Assembly (NCBI GenBank): GCA_902796705.1
Contig: CADBQF010000055.1
Span: 1-8,173, forward strand
From: Ruminococcus flavefaciens
GTDB lineage: Bacteria; Bacillota; Clostridia; Oscillospirales; Ruminococcaceae
DNA: 8,173 nucleotides
Direction: 5' to 3'
Within the stretch, counting starts at the first letter, position 1. Each line of letters opens with the position of its first letter. Made by a program: the position numbers and the translations under genes. The notes beneath the pieces are model-generated. The model had not been told where the DNA came from and ran no database searches. It saw only the letters and a list, made by a program, of their open reading frames with translations. Below, one piece after another: positions 1 through 4,615 of this stretch.

Positions 1-1365
1 TATCTCTGCTGCCGGTTCGCCTGACGGGGAAGTACAGACCTCGAAAACGCCTTTGCAGTCGCCGGAATATGTCACGGTCATCTCTGAAAGCGACTCGAAC
101 CGGAAATATCTGTATCCGATAAGCGTTCCCTCTGATATCTCGCAGATACAGCGTTCGGTCTTGCCGGTCTCCTTGTTTATGCGGTGATTTACGTTCGGGA
201 AGCTGTCGGTGAATATCTTGTTCGAGCCGTGGGGCATTTTTCCGTTGGTGATATTGCAGGCGATAACAGCCGGATAGCTTCCCTTTCCCGTGAGGGGAGC
301 GTCATTGAGTCCGCAGGAAGTCATCTCTGCCTGAGCGAAAGTTCCGTCCTCGCTGAGATATATTTTCTCCGCACACGCCTGACGGCTGTAGTCGGATTTA
401 TGTGTGAGTCTGTGATAGAATACATACCACTGACCGTTTATACAGATGATGCTGCCGTGCGTCGTGCCGGTCATGTTCATGCGTGTTTCTTCGGTAACGC
501 CGTTCACGCCGATATCTCCGTTTGAAACGAGCGTTCCCATGAATCTGAATCCGCCGTCGGGACGGTCGCTGACTGCATAGCATAATTCGTGGTTCTTCTG
601 GGAAGAATAGATGAAGTAATATTTATCCCCGACTTTACGCATTGAGCTTGCCTCGAAGAACTCATGGCCGCCGAAGTCCGACTCATACGGGAAGATATGC
701 ACCGGTTCTTCCTTTACCGTGAGCATATCATCTTCAAGCACGACCATGCACGCACCGTTTACGTTGTCCGCAGTTGAGAGTATCTCCTCACGGGACTTGT
801 TGTAACGCTCCATGACTTCCTGCATTTTCCCGTCGTCAGCGGCGAGGATATCGTTAGTCTCGTCCTGATACTGTGTTCCGTAATAGATGCGGATAGTGCC
901 GTTATCATTGAAAGCACACGGATCGAAGCAGACGTATTTCTTCATAGGCGAACCGTCAGGATATCGCACATAGCCGATATATGTATACTCCCCTGCCGGC
1001 TCGTCGCACACGGCAACGCTTATCGGGCCGTAATAGCCGCCGAAGCCGAATTTTCCGGACATACAGTAGTACAGGTAGAATTTTCCGTCATTGCCCTGCA
1101 CTACGTCGGGGGCGTACATATATTTCCTGTCGCTCGTGTGGTAGTCGGGATCGTTTACTGCACGGTAGATGACTCCCTCATATCTCCAGTCAGAGAGGTC
1201 GCTGACGGGTGCAGAATATACCACATAATCACCCATGCAGAATGTTTCTCCGCCCTCTTTGTCGTGAGAACCGTAAAGGTATACCCTGTCCCCGAAGATA
1301 TGAGGTTCGCCGTCGGGGACATATTCATCGAGCGGAAGGAAAGGGTTATACACTTGTTTTTTCAT
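1..1365 (-). CDS. GH43-type glycoside hydrolase, C-terminus cut by the window edge
   Basis: An open frame of 455 codons runs from ATG at 1365 to base 1 without a stop, so the 3' end lies outside the window. The N-terminus (NPFLPLDEYVPDGEPHIFGD, then YLYGSHD) is typical of the first blade of the GH43 five-bladed propeller. By family comparison, Asp18 is the candidate catalytic base, Asp148 (CFDPCAF) the pKa modulator, and Glu238 (FFEASS) the general acid. THGS at 302-305, with His303, followed by WYVFYHR fits the last blade. Residues from about 370 on (IGYRYFRFES) look like the start of a beta-sandwich, possibly CBM6-like. No signal peptide is visible, so it probably acts in the cytoplasm on imported arabinoxylan-type oligosaccharides as a xylosidase or arabinofuranosidase; the substrate cannot be read from sequence. 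The start is supported by AAGGAG at 1371-1376, five bases upstream. It is the second gene of an operon with glmM. Confidence 0.88.
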   Translation of the reverse strand, partial: MKKQVYNPFLPLDEYVPDGEPHIFGDRVYLYGSHDKEGGETFCMGDYVVYSAPVSDLSDWRYEGVIYRAVNDPDYHTSDRKYMYAPDVVQGNDGKFYLYYCMSGKFGFGGYYGPISVAVCDEPAGEYTYIGYVRYPDGSPMKKYVCFDPCAFNDNGTIRIYYGTQYQDETNDILAADDGKMQEVMERYNKSREEILSTADNVNGACMVVLEDDMLTVKEEPVHIFPYESDFGGHEFFEASSMRKVGDKYYFIYSSQKNHELCYAVSDRPDGGFRFMGTLVSNGDIGVNGVTEETRMNMTGTTHGSIICINGQWYVFYHRLTHKSDYSRQACAEKIYLSEDGTFAQAEMTSCGLNDAPLTGKGSYPAVIACNITNGKMPHGSNKIFTDSFPNVNHRINKETGKTERCICEISEGTLIGYRYFRFESLSEMTVTYSGDCKGVFEVCTSPSGEPAAEI

Positions 1366-1370
1366 GATAG

Positions 1371-1376
1371 CTCCTT
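1371..1376 (-). promoter_or_regulatory. Ribosome binding site of the GH43 gene
   Basis: AAGGAG on the minus strand lies five bases before the ATG at 1365, inside the 14-base gap after the glmM stop codon (1380-1382). There is no room for a separate promoter in the gap, so the enzyme is probably translated from the glmM transcript. Confidence 0.8.
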
Positions 1377-1379
1377 ACG

Positions 1380-2765
1380 TCATACAGTGTGACCGTTCTT
1401 TTTTATTATATCACAGATGCGTTCAACGTGTGTGCGGCAGATATCTTCATTCTCTGCCTCGACCATTACACGGATAACGGGTTCTGTACCGCTCTCACGA
1501 ACGAGTATCCTGCCGGTATCACCGAGAGCATCGGAGACTTCCTTTACAGCCGCCTGTACTTCGGGATCGTTCTGAGCCTCTTTCTTGTCCTTTACACGGA
1601 CATTTTCAAGCACCTGCGGATAGACCTTGAACGGTGCGGCAAGCTCGCTGAGGGGCTTTTCCCTTGACATCATGACCTGCATCATTTTAAGGCTGGTGAG
1701 TATTCCGTCGCCTGTCGATGCGTACTTCGAGAAGATTATATGGCCTGACTGCTCGCCGCCGAGGGTGCAGCCGTGTTCTTTCATATATTCATATACATAC
1801 TTGTCGCCTACAGCAGTCTTGGCGTAGTCTATGCCTATCTCGTCGAACGCTCTGAAAAGGCCGAAATTCGACATTACTGTAGCTACAACGGTATTGTTGA
1901 TGAGCTTTCCTCTCTCCTTCATATATCTGCCGTAGATATAGAGGATATGGTCGCCGGTGATGACATTTCCCTTTTCATCGACGCAGAGGCAGCGGTCGGC
2001 ATCACCGTCGTAGGCAAAGCCGGCATCGAGCTTGTTCTCGACGACGAACTTCTGGAGTACATCTATGTGTGTAGAGCCGGCGTTGTTGTTGATATTCGTG
2101 CCGTCCGGCTGGGCGTTGATAACGTATGTCTCAGCTCCGAGAGCGTCGAAAACAGCCTTTGCGATGTTCCATGCCGCACCGTTTGCACAGTCAAGGCCTA
2201 TCTTCTTTCCCCTGAATGAATACATTCCGAGGGAGATGAGGTAGCCGATATATCTGTTCCTGCCCGAAACGTAATCGACTGAGCGTCCTATCTCGCCGCC
2301 CTTTGCGAAAGGTATCTCGTCCCATGCCTGACCGAATGCGTTGAGCTTTCCGTCGAGGTAATCCTCTATGAGAGCGATAACGTCATCTTCCATTTTCTCG
2401 CCGTTTCCGTTTATGAGCTTGATACCGTTGTCATAGTATGGATTATGGCTGGCTGATATCATTATACCGCAGTCGAATCCGTCAACTCTCGATATATAGG
2501 CTACTGAAGGCGTTGTCGTTACGTGGAGCAGATATGCGTCAGCTCCCGATGCAGTGAGTCCTCCGACGAGCGAATACTCGAACATATAGCTCGAACGGCG
2601 TGTGTCCTTGCCGATTATGATACGGGGTGCGGAAGCATCTCCGTTCTGTTCCTTTATCTTCTTGTAGTACCAGCCGAGAAAACGTCCGACACGGTATGCG
2701 TGATCGGCAGTCAGATTTTCGTTTGCTGTTCCTCTGAAACCGTCTGTACCAAAATATTTTCCCAC
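1380..2765 (-). CDS. glmM: Phosphoglucosamine mutase GlmM
   Basis: This 461-residue protein interconverts glucosamine-6-phosphate and glucosamine-1-phosphate on the cytoplasmic route to UDP-GlcNAc, and so feeds peptidoglycan synthesis. All four alpha-D-phosphohexomutase landmarks are present. These are the phosphoserine loop ISASHNP (103-109, catalytic Ser106), the metal loop DGDADR (253-258), the sugar-binding loop GGEQSGH (336-342) and the phosphate-binding loop RESGTEP (423-429). The N-terminal KYFGTDGFRG is characteristic of GlmM rather than of PgcA or ManB types. The length is slightly above the usual 445-450. The start is GTG at 2765, chosen because AAGGAG (2774-2779) lies eight bases upstream and the protein begins exactly at the conserved GKYFGTDG. 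In other Firmicutes glmM often sits beside cdaA and cdaR, which encode c-di-AMP functions; here it is first in an operon with a GH43 gene. Confidence 0.97.
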   Translation of the reverse strand: MGKYFGTDGFRGTANENLTADHAYRVGRFLGWYYKKIKEQNGDASAPRIIIGKDTRRSSYMFEYSLVGGLTASGADAYLLHVTTTPSVAYISRVDGFDCGIMISASHNPYYDNGIKLINGNGEKMEDDVIALIEDYLDGKLNAFGQAWDEIPFAKGGEIGRSVDYVSGRNRYIGYLISLGMYSFRGKKIGLDCANGAAWNIAKAVFDALGAETYVINAQPDGTNINNNAGSTHIDVLQKFVVENKLDAGFAYDGDADRCLCVDEKGNVITGDHILYIYGRYMKERGKLINNTVVATVMSNFGLFRAFDEIGIDYAKTAVGDKYVYEYMKEHGCTLGGEQSGHIIFSKYASTGDGILTSLKMMQVMMSREKPLSELAAPFKVYPQVLENVRVKDKKEAQNDPEVQAAVKEVSDALGDTGRILVRESGTEPVIRVMVEAENEDICRTHVERICDIIKKNGHTV

Positions 2766-2773
2766 AATGAAAT

Positions 2774-2779
2774 CTCCTT
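2774..2779 (-). promoter_or_regulatory. Ribosome binding site that fixes the GTG start of glmM
   Basis: AAGGAG lies eight bases before GTG (2763-2765). There is no in-frame ATG at a suitable distance, and the GTG gives the conserved GlmM N-terminus, so this site decides the start. Confidence 0.85.
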
Positions 2780-2810
2780 AAATGTAATAGTACGTTCAAA
2801 TTCATCGTCC

Positions 2811-2835
2811 GCAGAGGAAAATTCTCCTCCTCTGC
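2811..2835 (-). promoter_or_regulatory. Hairpin in the glmM 5' leader
   Basis: Perfect 8-base arms GCAGAGGA (2811-2818) and TCCTCTGC (2828-2835) flank a 9-base loop. In the glmM transcript the hairpin would begin a few bases after the predicted start point. Read as mRNA it contains AGGAGGAG, a strong ribosome-site-like sequence with no start codon at a usable distance. A role in mRNA stability or regulation is inference. No T-tract follows, so it is not a terminator. Confidence 0.5.
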
Positions 2836-2848
2836 ACCGACTTATAAT

Positions 2849-2877
2849 ATTATATCACTTACCGGCGGCATAGTCAA
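2849..2877 (-). promoter_or_regulatory. SigA-type promoter of the glmM-GH43 operon
   Basis: On the minus strand the -35 box TTGACT (2872-2877) and the -10 box TATAAT (2849-2854) are separated by exactly 17 bases. Transcription should start near 2842, giving a leader of about 75 bases that holds the hairpin at 2811-2835. Confidence 0.85.
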
Positions 2878-2885
2878 CAAAAAAA

Positions 2886-2914
2886 TTGCGGTTTAATTAT
2901 TATTAATATCGCAA
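2886..2914. repeat. Imperfect palindrome upstream of the glmM -35 box
   Basis: Outer arms TTGCG (2886-2890) and CGCAA (2910-2914) surround inner arms TTAAT (2893-2897) and ATTAA (2902-2906). The centres of the two pairs differ by half a base. It lies about nine bases upstream of the glmM -35 box. It could be an operator or simply an AT-rich upstream element; the sequence alone does not decide. Confidence 0.35.
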
Positions 2915-2953
2915 ATAAATAATCTTATTATTCCGCACCGCTGTTTTCAGGCA

Positions 2954-2987
2954 ATATGCACTATCGGATATTGTCGGATATGCACTA
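2954..2987. repeat. Interleaved short direct repeats between divergent promoters
   Basis: ATATGCACTA occurs at 2954-2963 and 2978-2987, 24 bases apart. TCGGATAT occurs at 2964-2971 and 2974-2981, 10 bases apart, about one helical turn. In addition CAATAT (2952-2957) and ATATTG (2968-2973) form inverted arms. The cluster lies about 75 bases upstream of the rightward promoter and about 80 upstream of the glmM -35 box, a plausible activator or repressor site. The binding protein is unknown. Confidence 0.45.
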
Positions 2988-3060
2988 CCAAAACTATCAA
3001 CAGTATATTCTTTTGTTATAGTAAAAATTGCACAAAAATTAAAAAATAATAAGAATACAC

Positions 3061-3089
3061 TTGCAATTTGCCGGAAAATGTGTTAATAT
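3061..3089 (+). promoter_or_regulatory. Promoter of the leader ORF and 179-residue membrane protein gene
   Basis: TTGCAA (3061-3066) and TAATAT (3084-3089) are 17 bases apart, and TG at 3081-3082 gives an extended -10 (TGTTAATAT). Start of transcription would be near 3096. A second TG-n-TAATAT lies at 3097-3105 but has no recognisable -35 box. Confidence 0.6.
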
Positions 3090-3127
3090 ATATATTTGAT
3101 AATATACCCGGACACAGGGGTGAGTTC

Positions 3128-3169
3128 ATGGTATACATTCTTAAAAGAACAGGAGGAGTTGTTCTATGA
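3128..3169 (+). CDS. Putative 13-codon leader peptide ORF
   Basis: ATG at 3128 opens a frame encoding MVYILKRTGGVVL and ending at TGA 3167-3169. It has its own ribosome site, AGGGGTGA at 3116-3123, at a good distance: seven bases from the last G of the AGGGG core to the ATG. The stop codon overlaps the ATG of the next gene (3166-3168) as ATGA, the classical arrangement for translational coupling. Its last codons pass through the ribosome site and hairpin of that gene. The peptide is mildly basic and hydrophobic and shows no run of one amino acid that would suggest classical attenuation. I do not recognise it. It may act only by being translated. Expression is inference from the start signals and the overlap. 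Confidence 0.45.
   Translation: MVYILKRTGGVVL
3146..3165 (+). promoter_or_regulatory. Hairpin presenting the ribosome site of the membrane protein gene
   Basis: Perfect arms AGAACA (3146-3151) and TGTTCT (3160-3165) enclose an 8-base loop containing GGAGGAG (3152-3158). The 3' arm abuts the ATG at 3166. A ribosome finishing the leader ORF would melt this hairpin. Whether the fold hides or exposes the ribosome site is not clear from sequence. Confidence 0.5.
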
Positions 3170-3705
3170 GAGCGACATTGAATAATATAGAAGACGCTGT
3201 TGACAGAAAGTACCTTATCATGAAAAATATCAAGGGACAGGCTGAATCAGGCACTCTCGTCCATATCATGGGTGCGGCGAACGGCCCTGACGGTGTTTCA
3301 GTAAAATATCGTGTTACTTCTACAGGACAGGACTATGTTGCCAAGTTCACCGATGTGAAACAGTTCTCCAAATGGGCTGTGGCAGATAATTTCCTTGCAA
3401 GATACCAGGACAACCTCACAAAAAAAGATATCAGGCAGTATCTCAAGATGCGTGACGCTTCTGTTATGACCGCCTGTGCTCCGGTACTTTTTGCAGCTCT
3501 GCTCATCGTGTGGGCTGTTATCGTCGGCGGCATTTTCCTCAGCGATATGAAGACATGGCAGCTCCTTGTCGGCGGCGTTTGCCTTTCGATCATGGTATTT
3601 TTCCTTGTATCGATGTACCACAGACACCACAAGGACAGGATAATGACCAATATTTACAACAAAGTCGCTACCAACTGGCAGGGCGGCGGTGTCGTTATCA
3701 GATAA
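3166..3705 (+). CDS. Two-helix membrane protein of unknown function
   Basis: I do not recognise this 179-residue protein. It has no signal peptide. Residues 1 to about 97 form a polar, charged domain with an apparent beta-rich part (about 30-62) ending near FSKWAV. Two hydrophobic segments follow at about 100-125 and 131-151, joined by the short turn SDMKT, which makes a helical hairpin. The tail of about 28 residues is basic (YHRHHKDR at 151-158). By the positive-inside rule both termini are probably cytoplasmic and the turn extracellular. The start is supported by GGAGGAG (3152-3158), seven bases upstream, and by overlap with the leader ORF. A terminator follows directly, so this is a leader-plus-one-gene unit, not joined to the tetR gene. 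A role in membrane sensing is possible but unsupported. Confidence 0.85.
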   Translation: MRATLNNIEDAVDRKYLIMKNIKGQAESGTLVHIMGAANGPDGVSVKYRVTSTGQDYVAKFTDVKQFSKWAVADNFLARYQDNLTKKDIRQYLKMRDASVMTACAPVLFAALLIVWAVIVGGIFLSDMKTWQLLVGGVCLSIMVFFLVSMYHRHHKDRIMTNIYNKVATNWQGGGVVIR

Positions 3706-3713
3706 AACTCTTT

Positions 3714-3747
3714 CAGATACGCAGGGAAAACTGCGTATCTGTTTTTT
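3714..3747 (+). terminator. Intrinsic terminator after the membrane protein gene
   Basis: A perfect 11-bp stem, CAGATACGCAG (3714-3724) with CTGCGTATCTG (3731-3741), encloses the loop GGAAAA and is followed directly by six T (3742-3747). It starts nine bases after the stop codon and separates this unit from tetR. Confidence 0.95.
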
Positions 3748-3808
3748 GGGTGTAGGGATTTTGTTTTTTCTTTGCTCTGATATAGGAAAAAATAGTAAAT
3801 ATATCGTA

Positions 3809-3849
3809 ATATCACAAATGTTATTGACAAAATGCGTTTGATGTGATAT
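3809..3849. repeat. Inverted repeat bracketing the tetR promoter
   Basis: ATATCACA (3809-3816) and TGTGATAT (3842-3849) are perfect reverse complements separated by 25 bases. The pair encloses the -35 box and reaches into the -10 box, a position suited to repression. It is probably an operator, perhaps of the neighbouring TetR protein itself. Confidence 0.5.
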
Positions 3850-3868
3850 AATATTACTAATGTTATTG
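3817..3868 (+). repeat. 10-base direct repeat AATGTTATTG flanking the tetR core promoter
   Basis: Copies lie at 3817-3826, overlapping the first bases of the -35 box, and at 3859-3868, at the predicted transcription start. The 42-base offset is about four helical turns, so both copies face the same side of the DNA. This fits two operator half-sites or two bound dimers. Confidence 0.5.
3824..3852 (+). promoter_or_regulatory. Perfect-consensus extended promoter of the tetR gene
   Basis: TTGACA (3824-3829), a 17-base spacer, and TATAAT (3847-3852) preceded by TG (3844-3845) form a full SigA consensus with extended -10. Transcription should start near 3859 and give a leader of about 67 bases. 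So strong a promoter on a regulator gene suggests that it is normally held down by a repressor. Confidence 0.92.
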
Positions 3869-3884
3869 TACTGCGTACAACATT
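3859..3884. promoter_or_regulatory. Operator-like palindrome at the tetR transcription start
   Basis: TTGTAC (3866-3871) and GTACAA (3875-3880) form a perfect inverted repeat around TGC. Outer arms AATGTT (3859-3864) and AACATT (3879-3884) partly overlap it. The site covers about +1 to +26 of the predicted transcript, a typical autorepression position. The DNA could also fold as an RNA hairpin in the leader. Confidence 0.55.
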
Positions 3885-3913
3885 ATTGCGAAAAATCAAA
3901 ATTTTGAATGACG

Positions 3914-3919
3914 AGGAAG
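3914..3919 (+). promoter_or_regulatory. Ribosome binding site selecting the tetR start
   Basis: AGGAAG lies six bases before ATG 3926. The earlier in-frame ATG at 3908 lies upstream of this site and has only A/T-rich sequence before it, so 3926 is preferred. Confidence 0.75.
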
Positions 3920-3925
3920 ATTATT

Positions 3926-4576
3926 ATGCCAAAAGAGATAACGTATACACCAGAAATGGTGCTTGACGCTGCTATTACAGTTGTCAGAGAAAAAGGATTC
4001 GATTCATTAACAGTAAGAGCCGTTGCAAAGGCTCTCGGTGCTTCCACTCAGCCGGTGTTCAAATGCTATAAGAGCATGGACGCTCTGTGCGAAAAGGTGC
4101 TTGAACGTATCAGAGAGATCTACAATGGCTATGCAGACAAGGGCTTCGAGATGACTCCTGCCGGAAAAGGCTTCGGTATCCAGTACGTCCGCTTCGCTAT
4201 CGACGAGCCGAATATGTTCCGTGCTTTGTTCATGAGCAAGGACGAGTCAAGACTCACTATCAAGGACTTCATGAAGAATGAGGGACACTACGACAAGATC
4301 GTTGAGATCATGTCAAAGAATTACGGCGTTCCGACGGAGATCGCTGAGAGCATCTACCAGTATGGCTGCGTTTACGCTCACGGTCTGGCTTCTATGTGTG
4401 CCTGCGGTTCATGCAGCTTCACAGAAGAGGAACTCAGCGAAATGATGGGCATTTCCATGAGAGGTCATATCATGGCTATCAGAGCCGGCAGAGATCCCCG
4501 TGAAAAAATTATCCCCAATGAGAACGTCGAGCTCAAAGGCTCTTTCGACGACTTCATCAACGGCGTGAATAACTGA
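3926..4576 (+). CDS. TetR/AcrR-family transcriptional regulator
   Basis: This 216-residue protein has the N-terminal TetR three-helix DNA-binding domain (about 7-55). The helix-turn-helix LTVRAVAKALGASTQPVFKC spans 28-47, with the recognition helix near 40-50. The C-terminal ligand and dimer domain has the pattern YVRFAIDEPNMFRALFMS (87-104) common in Firmicutes TetR proteins, resembling the WHG-type C-terminal domain. The start is placed at 3926 because AGGAAG (3914-3919) lies six bases upstream; an in-frame ATG at 3908 would add six residues but has no ribosome site. The effector domain carries a Cys cluster, CACGSC (158-163), besides Cys148, Cys47 and Cys55. The gene is monocistronic between two terminators, and operator-like repeats at its own promoter suggest autorepression. 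Its other targets and its ligand are unknown; no efflux pump gene is adjacent. Confidence 0.93.
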   Translation: MPKEITYTPEMVLDAAITVVREKGFDSLTVRAVAKALGASTQPVFKCYKSMDALCEKVLERIREIYNGYADKGFEMTPAGKGFGIQYVRFAIDEPNMFRALFMSKDESRLTIKDFMKNEGHYDKIVEIMSKNYGVPTEIAESIYQYGCVYAHGLASMCACGSCSFTEEELSEMMGISMRGHIMAIRAGRDPREKIIPNENVELKGSFDDFINGVNN

Positions 4577-4585
4577 CAGCAAAAC

Positions 4586-4615
4586 AAAAGGGAAGCTTTA
4601 TAGCTTCCCTTTTTT
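4586..4615. terminator. Bidirectional terminator between convergent tetR and LRR genes
   Basis: GGGAAGCT (4590-4597) and AGCTTCCC (4602-4609) form a perfect stem with loop TTAT, lengthened by AAAA (4586-4589) pairing with TTTT (4610-4613). T runs follow on the plus strand (4610-4615), and T-rich sequence (TTTTGTTTT) follows on the minus strand, so it should end transcription both ways. The TAA stop of the minus-strand LRR gene (4614-4616) touches the stem. Confidence 0.9.

Larger units (their letters stand above)
2878..3060. other. AT-rich divergent intergenic region without a gene
   Basis: This is the upstream part of the gap between glmM (leftward) and the leader ORF at 3128 (rightward); the whole gap is about 360 bases. 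No convincing coding frame or structured RNA gene was seen. It holds the palindrome at 2886-2914 and the interleaved direct repeats at 2954-2987. The rest is A/T runs with no feature I can support. Confidence 0.6.

Noticed and set aside
184..525. Plus-strand open frame of 113 codons, and others at 981-1392
   Set aside because: They lie antisense to the GH43 gene, whose frame has clear family motifs. They have no ribosome sites and low-complexity shadow composition.
1773..2219. Plus-strand open frame of 148 codons and neighbours at 1389-2244
   Set aside because: They are antisense to glmM, which has all its active-site motifs; these are frames left open by its codon use.
2539..2805. Minus-strand 88-codon frame starting in the glmM leader (MNLNVLLHLRRF)
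   Set aside because: It overlaps glmM by more than 220 bases in another frame, has no well-placed ribosome site, and its protein is frame-shifted glmM sequence.
2766..2842. Possible glmS-type ribozyme or riboswitch before glmM
   Set aside because: The leader is only about 75 bases with one simple hairpin, too short for the glmS ribozyme, and no known riboswitch pattern was recognised.
3097..3105. Second extended -10 (TGATAATAT) as the main rightward promoter
   Set aside because: No -35 box lies 16-18 bases upstream, and its start point would fall at the ribosome site of the leader ORF.
3298..3650. Minus-strand frames of 105-110 codons over the membrane protein gene
   Set aside because: No start signals. 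The plus-strand gene has promoter, ribosome site, membrane segments and terminator.
3908..3925. Longer tetR start adding MTRKII
   Set aside because: The ATG at 3908 has no ribosome site, while AGGAAG lies six bases before ATG 3926.
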